A stretch of DNA of 64,000 nt from NCBI GenBank assembly GCA_024449915.1, contig JAMZAV010000809.1:186001-250000 (forward strand), in the 5' to 3' direction. The position numbers and the translations under genes were made by a program. This stretch comes from Sweltsa coloradensis. Lineage: Eukaryota; Arthropoda; Insecta; Plecoptera; Chloroperlidae. The notes under the pieces are model-generated. The model was not told where the DNA came from, searched no databases, and saw nothing but the letters and a program-made list of their open reading frames with translations. Positions 32,620 through 44,934 of the stretch are shown piece by piece; within the stretch, counting starts at the first letter, position 1, and each line of letters opens with the position of its first letter.

Positions 32620-35600
32620 GTGAGTTTCAACTTTATTATAGTTTCATGTTTTGTTTTTCGAATTTAACGAAGGAGGCCTACTGACAACTCATTAAAATGT
32701 TCTTCATGTCAGCTTTGTTTGACGTCAAACTTCCCAGGTAAACATGCAAGTGGATACTTCTTATAAAGTAATAAAGGGTGTTGAATTGTCTTCGGTGCAC
32801 GTTGGTGAAGTTTTCTAAGTACATACAAGCACCCCCTACCCATCACCAACTAATGCTCATAATGTTTTCATATAAGGATACACTAGTTTATGGGATTCCA
32901 AAAAGTCAATTAGTTTAAGGGCACCTGGATGTGATAATATGGCTAAATCTGAATTTTTCATTTGAATAGTTGAGTGAGTTCCTTGAAGTTTCAAGATTAT
33001 GTGGATGTAATTTGTTTTAAAATCGAACCAGTACTTATTTATAAAACTATTTATTTGCGAATATACTATCTAATTTGTAGAAATAAACTAATTTTATTTT
33101 AGGGGTAGGGGTAGGCATGTAAAAATCACTTTTTGCCATACTAGCCTGTAGCAGCCTTTTTAGCCTTTGACAAAACGAAGAATAAACAATTTTATAAATC
33201 TTTGAGAGTTGTTTTTAACGATTTGAAAATTTTCACGGAAATTTGTAATAAAAAACATTTTCATGAAAATTCCCATCTCTAGGCCTAGGCCCACATTTAC
33301 TTTATTTACAAACCAAAACTTTAACTGCAATTATATCAGAACTTATGTTTTCTCTATTCAATGTACCTTTTCTCAAGATTGGCTTGATAGAAAGTTTCAG
33401 GGCATGCTGGCTGCTGGCACAGTTATAGCTTTTGAATGAGCCATATTTCATTTTTTCATCACAATAATTTATATTAATTATGAAGCATGAAAAAATGTGG
33501 ATAATTTTGTTATTATTCCATGACTTTTTTGGGGTCCATTTTTTTAAAACTCAAAATGTTTTACATTCAATTTGCATAAGAAGGTTGTATCAGTTACCTC
33601 CAAAAAAATTAATTCACTAGCTATAGCCATTCTTGAGAAAAGTACATCAAAGTTGATTAATTTAACATAGCTAGTATAGCCACATCCGGGTGCCCTTAAG
33701 GCTTGAAAGTACAAAATGCAATTTTTAATTGCTCATGTATTTTTTAATCATAATGGGAAAAATCAATGATAATTGCTACGAATCCGCAATCAAACCTTGG
33801 GCTTAGGATTGAAAGTCCACCGGCAACCGGCATCATATGACTTCCAATTAATCTAAATTCTAAAACGTCGAGCTTATCGCCTTCCTCCTTCTAATTAGGA
33901 GACGGTCTAGTTCCAAAGAATCATGTTTGAATAAAAGAATCCGCTGCGTTATTTTCTACCTAAAAGAATGACACCGTTTTGTCTGTTACATTGCTGTTCT
34001 TAGCGTCTCATATTTGGGGTTATATGGGATAAATATGTTCTCAAACGGAACATACATCAACCACAGATAGCTCGATCTTCACGATGTTGCGCGAATAATC
34101 TTTGCCGTTGAAGCGCCCTAAAACTACTAATACTAATACTTCACGATGTAGACGCCATAGATGTTTAACTTTGACACCATACATTTCGACTAGCCTATTG
34201 GATTAAATAATTTGATCGGCATTCGGAGCTCCGTCACCCTTCAGAGTTTAGACACCCATACAAACCGTATCTTTAATAATTTGAAAACTAGTTATCACTA
34301 CACAATGTTCCGCGTCTGGGCCTGGGGTAGAATTTGCCCACAGCATGACTCTGCTAATCGTAAAAGGCGATTCAAAAGTAAAAGTCCACCTCGCAAACAT
34401 CAGCTAGTAAGTGGGGAGTATATTACTCCTCGAAACTAGAGGCGAGCTCTGGCAATCGTCGTTGGGGACAACTCCCCCTTCCCTTGACGACGATGACAAA
34501 TGACAATGACACAACGAACGATGACAAAGACGATGACGACCAACGACGTGAGAAACCCCCCTTTCCTCCCCTTACCCGTGGCATGGTTCTGACCAGGAGC
34601 ATGGGCTCCACCTCCCCATATTCCCTAGGCTAGAGTGGTGCATTATAACCTAACGGTTGACGCGTCCTTAATCCATATGAACAAAACTACACAATGGCAT
34701 ATAATATGGTTATATACAATAATATGTAATACATTTATATGGAGAAATAAACCATAGTTTATTAATAAATTACCGTACATGAATTTGTGTCTAATTTGGG
34801 GACTTGTCTATCCAGTCTTACCAGTTACTTGTATACGCGCTAAAATGTATTTTATTTTGTTACGTGATGTGGTTAATTTTACTCACACAATGTTGCTATG
34901 AACAAATATTTATGTTCTTCCTAATGCCGACGAAAAGTTTTACTGCAAACTTTGCAAGTCCTGGGAATAGTTCCTTGGAGAAACAGTTAGTACAACTGCA
35001 ATAAATTATTCTCCTTGAACAGTCTTGTAAACAGAGTAACACTGCAAAGCATTTACTTCTATTAGGCCTTCACATCTGCGGCACAACGAGCATAATTGGG
35101 AAATTTACTGCGACGAGTTTTCGATGATGAACTCTATTTTGGCATTGTGTTTTGCGTGGGGTAAAATTGATATCCATCACAATGTTACACAGTAACTTAT
35201 ATATGTTATACTATCTTACTCATTAACAATTTGCTTTACCATGGAGTGAACCAAGCTATTTTAAAGACCGGTATTACTACGTTATGTTAGCTCAATATTC
35301 TTGTGAACTCATCATATCTATGGCAATTACACCCTTGAAATCATTATCTAGCTAATTCCTTTAATACTATTTTTAAAATAAAATAATAAACCTTATTTGG
35401 TATAACACATAGTAAAAGCAAGTAACCAAAACAATGCCGTCTTGTTATCGTTTTGATCGCTAAAATCAATGCTTTTGAACGATTCGAAAAGTCCTGGGAT
35501 CGTCCCTCTTGCACCTATCATTTAAATCATATTTTTATACTTCAAAAATGTTGTCTACATCCTAACGTGTTCATTGTAGTGATGGGTGTTTATTAAACCT

Positions 35601-36057
35601 TGTCCTTTAGATTCTAGAAATATTACTGTAAAACTGGCTAACACTGTTTTCAAGCTGTGCAAAAACCAGTTCAGGATAATTATAGCCATATAGGATTTTT
35701 GTTACATGCTGTAGGCTATATTTATTTCGAAAGAAAATAACACACTATTAAAACATATACAACAATAAAGTATTAATTTATTGCAATGGGATAAGGAAAA
35801 GTATGGAATTTAATCACAAGGGATTCCAAGTAGATCTACAATTTAACAATTTTCTGACACGTGCTATTTTCGGAAACGTGTTATTTTTGTAAATCCAAAT
35901 TCACACCCTTTGAAACGCTTCAAGTATCTTCTGAGAAAACTAAAACTAACGACTGACGTTTTATAGAAATTAAGCTAATAATTGTTAGGCTATCGTTACA
36001 TAAATAGGTGGAAGAGGAAGAATTTGTTGTATATCCGTGCTTGGTTGACGTTGAACA

Positions 36058-36059
<2 letters not shown>
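32620..36059. other. Intronic DNA, unassigned
   Basis: The left part of a 15-kb intron. AT-rich without recognised exons. Near 34470-34545 there is a GA/CA-rich stretch of ACGATGACAA-like words. Near 34300-34430 an open frame (34212-34439) contains a short basic stretch (NRKRRFKSKSPPRK) that might be a fragment of a repeat, but no family is recognised. Confidence 0.4.
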
Positions 36060-36088
<29 letters not shown>

Positions 36089-36533
36089 GCTCGTTGGTCT
36101 TTGTGTGGCTCGTTGGTCTTGCGGTTAGCGTATCTGCTTCCAATGCAGAAGGTCCAGGGTTCGATTCCCGCTCAAGTCAGAAGTTTTTTAACTTCTGATT
36201 TGGACTTAAGTCCATCAGTTCTTGTCTTAGGAGTTTGTAAACGGTGACTTTGGAGCCGTCCTAGCAACGAAGCACATAATAAATTTCAGAGTTGTTCTGA
36301 ATTGGCCTTGTTGATTCTGGCGTTGATTCGCGGGTGTTCGCACTGTCCATACCACTGATTGCTATATTTCCTATTAAAAATATCGATCTTTGGTTGGTTA
36401 TCGCTCACTCGTCGATTGCGTCGGGGCCTGCAGGGTTGGCTTGGTCGCTTTGATTTAAAGTCCCCCACTGAAAATCAGTTATATAACTGAGTGGGTAGAC
36501 TCTAAATAAAATTTATTTATTTTTTTATTTTTT
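36060..36533 (+). mobile_element. tRNA-derived SINE with a LINE-like tail
   Basis: After a run of T (36060-36081) and a 19-bp tandem duplication (TGTGTGGCTCGTTGGTCTT, 36083-36120) comes a tRNA-like head, about 36107-36177. It has an A-box-like TTGCGGTTAGCGT, an anticodon-arm-like TCTGC/GCAGA stem around CCA, and a B box GGTTCGATTCC (36158-36168). The acceptor and T stems do not pair well, so it is not a functional tRNA. The 3' end (AATCAGTTATATAACTGAGTG, then GTAGACTCTAAATAAA) closely resembles the end of the LINE at 57.3 kb. Sharing a tail with a partner LINE is how such SINEs borrow its reverse transcriptase. Confidence 0.75.
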
Positions 36534-36666
36534 TATGTTTTCTTGAAACCATATTATTCAAAACATTCTTGTAGAATTTTTTACTCGTTGAGGCTAGAAC
36601 GGTGGAAGTAAACGTGCTCAGGTTGAGCTACGATTGCAACTGACCTGTTCTAATATCATTATTTTT

Positions 36667-37299
36667 TGGATGAGCGTAGCGAAGATTCCATTTCACTACA
36701 CTGGAGAAAAAAATCCGGGATGTTTTTTTTTCTTCCTTTCTTTTTTTTGTATTTTTGTGTGTTTGTCCACACGATTCCGGCTAAACCGATACTCCAATTG
36801 CGATGGAAACTTATGGAGGCCTTCAAAATCTCCGAACTTAAAACTGCCACGTTTTTGAGCGCAATCGAAAAATTATTTCTCATTAAAATCGCAATTTAAC
36901 GATTTTTTTCGATTTAAAAAAAATTTCTTCGACTTATAACACCTACATGCTTTATTTGATTTTTATGATTTTTTCACAAAACATTAATTTTATGAATTAA
37001 TATATTCGTGTGAAATTTGCATGAGCGCAATCGAAAAATTATTTCTTGACAAAAATCGCAATTTTACGATTTTTTTAAAATTTTTAAAACATTCTTCGAC
37101 TTATAAGACCTACATGATTTATTCGATTGTAATGATGTTTTCACAGAACCTTAATTTTATGAATTTATATATTGATTTGAAATTTGAGCGCAATCGAAAA
37201 ATAATTTCTTATGAAAATCGCAATTTTACGCATTTTTCGAAAAAAAAACATACGCTCATCCAACAACGCGCCTGAAAAAGCGTTTGCGAAGCTTCCTAG
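36667..37299 (+). mobile_element. Helitron-like family A copy 2
   Basis: Starts TTGGATGAGCGTAGCGAAG and ends GCTCATCCAACAACGCGCC, then GCGTTTGCGAAGCTTCCTAG. Inside are ACACTGGAGAAAAAAATCCGG and three tandem blocks around AATCGAAAAATTATTTCT. The first ten bases are complementary to bases about 40 before the 3' end, and the tail can form a CAACGC/GCGTTTG hairpin before CTAG. Confidence 0.75.
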
Positions 37300-39138
37300 T
37301 TTATAAGAAAGCCTAAAGACATTTATATGGCAGACAAATATTGATATAACAATAATATTATAACAAATAATATAAAAATTACATCTTTCAATGTTAGTAA
37401 TAGTAGTTAGTATTCTTAGACAGTTTGGAAAAGGCTGGATTATTTTAAATAAGTATAAAGATAAGAAATCAAATTGTATCAATAAACTCTCTTGTGGAAA
37501 GCTTTATTTAGGAGAAGGCATTTCAATTTTTATTTAACGTGCAAATGAGTATTTATTGATCGTGGTCATTTTTAAATATTGTACTACAAGAAAGAATGCA
37601 TTTAATATCAAAAACCCGATTAACTTTGGCATTTATAAACTCTGGACGTTGTTGAATTAAATAAGAAATGTGTGAACTTCATCTCAGATGTTTTACTAAT
37701 ATGGAAATTACTATTTGCATTGTTTTATTACAACAAATCATGTTACACACAGGGAACTTCAATTGTTGGTGTGAATCAGAGAGAGCTCGATATGCCCGAT
37801 CCCCTTCATTACAAGCAACTTAAAGTTAGCTAAAATTAATGTTATAAAATAGCAACAGGATAAAATGAAATATGATAAGTAGTATATATTTATACTATAA
37901 AATAAAACAAAACCGCAGATGGGACTTAACTCCGTTCTAACCTAAGCGAGACTTCTTGAGGCCTGAAAGTGATGATTTTTACTTCATACTGGATATTTTG
38001 AGCAGAGCTTTTAAGCTCCGTCTACAGTACCAAAGTTTGTAACTCTTTTTGTAAGTATAATAATGCGAAATAACTGCATGCCAATCAAATATCTCTTAAG
38101 TTTTATTATGGATAAATTAATTGTTACACATTTTTGGTTTTTTTCATCGAAAAATTACTTCTGCGTTGTTATGTTGTGTTACACAATTTTATAAATCCTA
38201 GAATCAAATATTTTAAAAGTATAGGAGCAATTTTGAGATGATTATGTTCGACTGCCATTATGGATTGTTCCGTTGTATTCATATTTCAATTTATACAGTT
38301 CGTTTTTTGAGTCATTTTATGGAAAAACTATTTTGAAAATTCGCAGCCCTAGGTATATTGAGAAATAAATATATCCCCCCCACAAAACCCCCCAGCATTT
38401 GAAATCATTGGCCTCACAGCCAAATTCCCGCTAGCGCCACTGCGTACACCCAATTTAACGGTCCTCATCAGCTGTGTACAATACAACAAACTGCATTCAC
38501 CCAGCTAAAATACGCCGTCTTCACAATAGAGCTAGACTTTGGTCTACAGGCTACCTTCAAGCCTTGCTGGCCACAGCTTATTATGTCTTGTTATTGTGAT
38601 ATAATACCGACTCTAATAACATTTCATTATACCCCCTTACAACGTCGATGAGAGTTGATTCTCTTCGGTCCTAGCTTTGTGTCGTTAATTTCGTCTCAAC
38701 AACACAAGGAGAAGAATCGATGCGTGTTATCAGCGGCTAGGGTCGTGGAAGGCTCAACTATTATCATATTGTGATAGTAATTATTGCTTGTGGTGTTGTG
38801 TGTTCTTCAAAAATAGATATACACGTGATTTTGCGTGGGCATACATTAAAAATTTCCTCCGCTCGATTTCAATATACTGTGTTAGGTTTGTTAGGTAAGG
38901 CTACGAATCGACCAAGATTTGATGTTAAACAGCATAATTATTTACCCTTTTCATTCATTATGGCTGGGTACTGGTAATTCTACCATCGTCAGAGCAATAT
39001 GGCTAAGATGAAAAATGTATGAATGCCAAAAGTTAAAAATGATTACATATTGCGAGTCAAACCAAGAAATCTCATTATGCAGGACACACTTTTGCTTTAA
39101 TGTTATATTTTTCCTGATATCTTGCATGAGTTACATTA
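37300..39138. other. Intronic DNA, unassigned
   Basis: AT-rich, no exon or recognised repeat. The more GC-balanced stretch 38385-38760 contains no long open frame. Confidence 0.4.
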
Positions 39139-39915
39139 TTGGATGAGCGTAGCGAGCGAAGCGAAGATTCCATTTCACTACACTGGAGAGAAAAATCCGG
39201 AATGTGTTATTTTTTGTATTTTTGTGTGTCTGTTAGCACGATTCCGGCGAAACCGATAATCAAATTGCAATGAAATTTTGTGGAGGCCTTCGAAATCTTT
39301 GAACTTAGAACTGCAACGTTTTTGAGCGCAATCGAAAAATTATTTCTTATGAAAATCGTAATTTTACGATTTTTTTCGATTGAAAAAAAGATTCTTTTAA
39401 CACCTAACCTAACATCCGATTGTGATGATTTTTTCATAGAACCTTTATTTTATGAATTAATATATTCGTGTGAAATTTGAGCGCAATCGAAATATTATTT
39501 CTTATGAAAATCGCAATTTTACGTTTTTGTTTATTTTTCAAATTTCTTCAACTTTTAACACCTACATATGCTTTATCCGATTGGAATGATTTTTTTTATA
39601 GAACCTTAATTTTATGAATTAATATATTCGTGTGAAATTTGAGCGCAATCAAAAAATTATTTCTCATGAAAATCGCAATTTTAACGATTTTTTTCGATTT
39701 TTTAAATTTCTTCGACTTTTAACACCTACATGCTTTATTAGATTGTAATGATGTTTTCACAAAACCTTAATTTTATGAACTTATATATTGGTGTGAAATT
39801 TGAGCGTAATCGAAAATTATTTCTCGTGAAAATCACAATTTTACGCTTTTTTCGTATTTAAAAAACTACGCTCATCCAACAACGCGCCTGAAAAAGCGTT
39901 TGCGAAGCTTCCTAG
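39139..39915 (+). mobile_element. Helitron-like family A copy 3
   Basis: Full-length copy (777 bp) from TTGGATGAGCGTAGCGAGCG to GCGAAGCTTCCTAG. It has four internal blocks of the AATCGAAAAATTATTTCTTATG type, one more than copy 2. Same orientation as the host gene. Confidence 0.78.
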
Positions 39916-40461
39916 TTTTTGAAAATGTATGAATAGATTTATCACGAACGTAGTAAGACAACTCAATTCCTGGTCTTCACTCTTTGCAATACAATTAATG
40001 AACACAAATCACAATGGATGTTTTGTGGGATATTAAAAAATATATACTATAGCCCTACATTGTGATTTCATATTTCTCTACAAATTATTTTTGGACTCCG
40101 AGATCTGAACCGATAGCGATTAAAAACAATTACGTAACGTTGTGTACATAGCCTTACACTGTACTATTATTCACACGACCACAGTACCAGTATTACGACA
40201 ACACTTTACGTGAATTGAGTCATTCTCTGCCTTAGCTATTTCACTATACGAGCTTACAGCAGTTTACTAACTTGAATGTTATACCATCACACGCCCGTGT
40301 TGTATGGTCGCTAGTCGAAAGAGCGAGGTTTATTTGACAGAACATTAGTCTCCAATCAACATTTGAAACAATGTTTGACTTCCATAATTTCGTAATTCCT
40401 TATCCATAATTTTCACGCATTATATTGAGAATGTTTAATTGTTGCCTTTTTATGTGATATG
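39916..40461. other. Intronic DNA, unassigned
   Basis: No exon or known repeat seen. Confidence 0.35.
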
Positions 40462-40607
40462 CTAGGAAAACGCTCAAAGTCGTTGTTAGACGAGTGAGTG
40501 AGTCATGAGTTGAATACGCGGGAACATCTGCATACAAGTTGATTATATAGATATAAATGATAGGGTATAAGAGCGTGTCAACTGAAAGGCCATAATGAGC
40601 CACTCTA
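40462..40607 (-). mobile_element. Family C tail fragment
   Basis: CTAGGAAAACGCTCAAAGTCG, then GTTGTTAGACGAGTGAGTGAG and GCGTGTCAACTGAAAGGC match, in reverse orientation, the last part of family C elements. About 145 bp only, without the 5' part. Confidence 0.65.
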
Positions 40608-40971
40608 GTTGGATCAATTCAATTTATAGTGGAAGTAATTATCTTATGAACACACAGGGAGCACAGCCATTAAATGGCGGCATTTAATGAGATTTTGTTT
40701 GCAATAATAACGAAGTAAACACGGCCCATATATTTTGCTAATTAGGCCTGTTGGATTTTTGATTGGTTATGCCAAGGCTATGATCAAGGTCCATGAATCT
40801 CCTAATAGAGTTTTTGCATACCAACCGCATCTTCTGTCACTAAACGTAAATTTGTAAGTATACAAAATTCATAAAACATCAACCTGTAGGGGTATTCATG
40901 CACGTTGCACGTTATTTCGCATGCCAACCCTCTAGATTCCTAATATTAATTTTAATTAATTAATTTTGTTA

Positions 40972-41731
40972 TTGGATGAGCGAAGCGAAGACTTCAATTT
41001 CACTGACCCCCCAAAAAATTTAGCTCGGGTGTTTTTTTTTTTTTTTTTTTTTTGTTTGTATTTTTGTCTGTTTGTTCGCTCTCTACCGGGCAAACGGCAT
41101 ATGCGATCTTGATGAAAATTTGACAGGACCTTTGAAATCTCTGAACTTAGACTTGCCACGTTTTTGGGTACAATCGAAGAAATATTTCTCATGAATATCG
41201 TACTTTTACGATTTTTTTCGATTTTTTGTGCGATATTTTCGTGCCATTTGGGCCAATTCTGACCAAACGGGTGGGGCTACAACGTTCATATTATACATGG
41301 ACATTAAGGTTATGGTGATGTAGTACATTTTGAAAGAAAAGTTGAAAAAGTTAGCCAGAATCTATAGAAATAAAGCTTTTAATATAAGTCTTTTGATTTT
41401 TTGTGCGATATTTCGTGCCATTTGGGCCAATTCTGACCAAACGGGTGGGCTACAACGTTCATATTATACATGGACATTAAGGTTATGGTGATGTAATACA
41501 TTTTGAAAGAAAAAGTTGAAAAAATTAGTCAGATTCCATAGAAATAAAGCTTTTAATATAAGTTTTTTACGGTAATAATACCAATTGACAAGAAACATAG
41601 AAACTTTACAACAATCACCTACAATGCGTAGGCAGCAAAACAAAGCACTTGCAAAAGTAATAATATCCCACGCAAACTAAAATTTTAAAAAGCTCATCCA
41701 TCAACGCGGCGGGACTTTAGCGTTTTCCTAG
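40972..41731 (+). mobile_element. Helitron-like family B copy 1
   Basis: Starts TTGGATGAGCGAAGCGAAG and ends with the hairpin tail AACGCGGCGGGACTTTAGCG then TTTTCCTAG. The interior differs from family A: TTTCACTGACCCCCCAAAAA, a T-run at 41033-41053, CTCTACCGGGCAAACGGCAT, and a segment of about 175 bp (CGTGCCATTTGGGCCAATTC through TGGACATTAAGG) present twice in tandem (about 41220-41395 and 41396-41570). The ends shared with family A suggest both are moved by the same type of autonomous element. Confidence 0.72.
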
Positions 41732-41914
41732 TGTCTACTTAACATTGTAGAATACTATGGAAAACATACCCAGTACGAAATACGAGTAAAGATAGCAAGG
41801 TTTACTCAATCTCAGAGCGGAATTTTGTATAACCTGAGCGTACAAGATTCGGTACACCTATGGTTGGTGCAGTGCACCGCCTGACATTCAAAAAATGATT
41901 CTTAAAAATAATTT

Positions 41915-42694
41915 TTGGATGAGCGTAGCGAGCGAAGCGAAGATTCCATTTCACTACACTGGAGAAAAAAATCCGGAATGTTTTTTTTCTTTCTTTCTTT
42001 CTTTCTTTCTTTCTTTTTTGTATTTTTGTGTGTTTGTTAACACGATTCCGGCTAAACCGATACTCCAATTAAGACGAAATTTTCTGGAGACATTCGAAAT
42101 CTTTAAACTTAGAACTGCCACGTTTTTGAGCGCAATCGGAAAATTATTTCTCGTAAAAATCGCTATTTTACGACTTTTTTCGATTTAAAAAAAAATTTCT
42201 TCGACTTATTACACCTACATGCTTTATTTTATTTTAATGATTTTTTCACATGACCTTAATTTTATGAATCACGATATTCGTGTGAAATTTGAGCGTAATC
42301 AAAAAATTAATTTTATGAAAATCGAAATTTTACGTGTTTTTTCTTTTTTTAAACAATTCTTTGACAAATAACATCTACATGCTTTATCCTATTGTTATGA
42401 TTTTTTCACAGAACCTTAATTTTATCAATTTATATATTCGTGTCAAATTTGAGCGCAATCAAATAATTATTTCTTATGAAAATCTCAATTTTACGATTTT
42501 TTTCTTTTTTGAAAATTACGAATAATTAAAAAATTAAATTAATTAAAGTTAATTTTTTATTTCATTTTTAAAAAAATTCTTCGACTTAGTAATGATTTTT
42601 TCACAGAACAACAGAAAATCCGCATAACACATGGCAGCTCAATGCACCAATTACGCTCATCCAACAACGCGGCGGGACTTAAGCGTTTTCCTAG
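41915..42694 (+). mobile_element. Helitron-like family A copy 4
   Basis: From TTGGATGAGCGTAGCGAGCG to GCGGGACTTAAGCG then TTTTCCTAG. A (CTTT)n microsatellite lies in the central region (about 41986-42015), as expected for DINE-like elements. The tail is of the GGCGGGACTT type found in family B, so tails are shared between families. Confidence 0.75.
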
Positions 42695-42825
42695 TTCTAG
42701 AACAAAAGCATTGGCGTTAATTAAATCCTACACGTTTTCCAGTATATTTTTCAATTTAATATTTCTTTAAGATTTAAATCACTACAAATTTTGCTCATTT
42801 TGTTAGCAGTTCTAGGTTACTTGTT

Positions 42826-42973
42826 CACGGATGTCTGTTTCAAATTTCAGCTCAATCTGTTTGGTCGTTCGGCCGTATGGGACCGAACAAACATACATTT
42901 TGACAGACAAATTAATCACAACGAAGGCCCGATTGAGTTGCGTTGTTATCCTCATTCGCTCCGCTCACTCGTC
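42826..42973 (-). mobile_element. Fragment related to family C, 5' end
   Basis: Read on the minus strand, ACGAGTGAGCGGAGCGAATG then CCGAACGACCAAACAGATTG and GAGCTGAAATTTGAAAC match the start of family C in order. It directly abuts the start of family A copy 5, so the two elements lie back to back. Confidence 0.5.
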
Positions 42974-42976
42974 TCA

Positions 42977-43429
42977 TTGGATGAGCGTATAGCGAGCGAA
43001 GCGAAGATTCCATTTCACTACACTTGAGAAAAAAAAACGGAATGTTTTTTTTTGTCTGTTTGTTAACACGATTCCGGCTAAACCGATATTCCAATTGCGA
43101 TGAAATTTTCTGGAGGCCTTCGAAATCTCTGAACTTAAACTGCCACGTTTTTGAGCGCAATCGAAAAATTATTCCTTGTAAAAATCGCAATTTTACGATT
43201 TTTTTCGATTTTTTAAAAATGTCTTCGACTTATAACACCTACATCTTTATCCGATTGTAATGATTTTTTCACAGAACCTTAATTTTATGATTTTATATAT
43301 TTGTGTGAAATTTGAGCGCAATCGAAAAATAATTTCTCATGAAAATCGCAATTTTACGCTTTTTTTCGTTTAAAAAACATACGCTCATCCAACAACGCGC
43401 CTGAAAAAGCGTTTGCGAAGCTTTCTCGA
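42977..43429 (+). mobile_element. Helitron-like family A copy 5
   Basis: Shorter copy with two internal AATCGAAAAAT blocks. Starts TTGGATGAGCG and ends in GCGTTTGCGAAGCTTTCTCG, where the terminal CTAG has become CTCG, so this copy is unlikely to be mobile as it stands. Confidence 0.72.
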
Positions 43430-43935
43430 TATTATAATATGTATTGCTTATTTGTTTATATTTTCCCATGAGCATCGGTTTCAAATCCACAAGTGGAAAG
43501 CAACACAACACAACATCCAACTAATTCAATGCCAAGTCAACAATACAAAAAATATAAATTTTTTTTTAATGAAACAAAAAAAAAAAAAAATTAAAGTATT
43601 ATATAATTTTGAAAACACACGAAATTGAAATCTAATCTAATAATACACTGTGTATAATTTTTTTTTATGATACATTACTCAAACTAAATTATACTTCGTT
43701 ACTATATATAATTTGTCATCTTTATTTCGATGTAATGTAAATGTTGTTCTACGTACGTACACGAATAATTAAATCACGAAAGTAATTTTAATTCTTTGTC
43801 ACAAGCTAGTTTTTTTATATAGGCCTAGTTAAATGTCGAATATTGAAGACCTGTCATGAACCTATCAAGTAAATTCCGAAAACTGTAAATCAAACAAGAA
43901 CAAGACGTAGGTCGAGAATAAAAACAGCAACGATA
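43430..43935. other. Intronic DNA, unassigned
   Basis: AT-rich with A- and T-runs (43561-43590). No exon or known repeat. Confidence 0.35.
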
Positions 43936-44127
43936 CTCGGATATACGTTACGAGTCCAATGATCTACTCGGATATACGTCGCGAGTCCAATGATCTACTC
44001 GTATATACGTCGCGAGTCCAATGATCTACTCCGATATACGTCGCGAGACCAATGATCTACTCGGATATACGTCGCTAGTTCAATGATCTCCTCGGATACT
44101 TCCATTTTTTCCAATGATCTACTCGGA
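43936..44127. repeat. 31-bp minisatellite, about six copies
   Basis: Tandem units CTCGGATATACGTCGCGAGT + CCAATGATCTA. The first five are well kept with one to three substitutions each; the last is degenerate (ACTTCCATTTTTT replaces the middle). Because 31 is not a multiple of three, it is not coding. Confidence 0.92.
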
Positions 44128-44140
44128 TTCTTACATTTTG

Positions 44141-44368
44141 CTATTTCATTGTCGGTACATTACGAAAACTGTGAACCAAATTCACTTTCATTCCTATAGA
44201 ATTTTCCTCTTTTGAATATAATTTCCAATCAATTTTCCTACCAATATGTTTTAGAAATACTTTCCAAGTGACACACATTGGCAAAGTAAATAAGGATGCT
44301 AGTGCTAGTGCGAGGCCAAGATTAGCAGTCGCTAAATGTCTGCCATCACTCTCTGTAGTCTTTGACAT
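44141..44368 (-). CDS. Possible nested small membrane protein
   Basis: 75-codon open frame on the strand opposite to the host gene, with ATG at 44368 in a fair context (CACAATGTC) and TAG at 44141. It predicts a short polar N-terminus (MSKTTESDGRH), one membrane helix (NLGLALALASLFTLPMCVTW), then a basic/amphipathic C-terminus (KVFLKHIGRKIDWKLYSKEE). This layout is common in small single-pass mitochondrial or ER proteins. I do not recognise a family. It might be an intronless nested gene, a retrocopy or a chance frame. The adjoining minisatellite ends just past its stop. Confidence 0.35.
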   Translation of the reverse strand: MSKTTESDGRHLATANLGLALALASLFTLPMCVTWKVFLKHIGRKIDWKLYSKEENSIGMKVNLVHSFRNVPTMK

Positions 44369-44934
44369 TGTGCTGGAGGGGGAGGAACGAAGGCGATTCC
44401 TCGATATCTGTCAGAATTAGTTAGTTCTGCGTTATCTCCCGCAGAACATGCTCGGGTGTCCAGAGGAAGGCTTCTCAAACCGTGTACGAAGATGAATCAA
44501 TGCCATGTTGATAAATGTTGACTCACTTCGTATAAAACGAGATAAGTCGTAAGCTTCTAGGTTAGAAATCGAATCGGAAGTATGAGTTCGATTGTGGTTG
44601 GCTGTTGTTTCTAGATTGACGATATGTTTTCATCCTGGTAGGAATCGTCTACGTTTCGGGAATAAAGCGTATAAAACCGAATTGAAAGTCTAGCTGACCA
44701 GCTAAACACTTCTGTTAGGAAACATACTACCCAATGTTTAAGTTTACAGTCTCTACAATTAAATCTTGTAGGTTTTATTCGAATCCAGTTTTTGGCAAAG
44801 ATTTTGGTTGTAGTTCAATTCTTTATCCTTGATACCATTAATAAATCATCTTATGTTTTCCAACTTTCAATAGCATATTAATTTGATGGAAATAAGTGGT
44901 CTATGTTGTACTATTCTGATCGTGTTCGCTAAAA
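44369..44934. other. Intronic DNA, unassigned
   Basis: No exon or known repeat. Immediately upstream of the possible nested gene on the minus strand; the CT/CC-rich stretch read from 44370-44395 could be its leader. Confidence 0.35.

Noticed and set aside
36107..36177. Functional tRNA-Trp (CCA in the anticodon loop)
   Set aside because: The acceptor arms do not pair and the T stem has mismatches; it is joined to a SINE body and tail.
43936..44127. CRISPR-like array
   Set aside because: Units are contiguous 31-bp tandem copies without spacers, in eukaryotic intron DNA.
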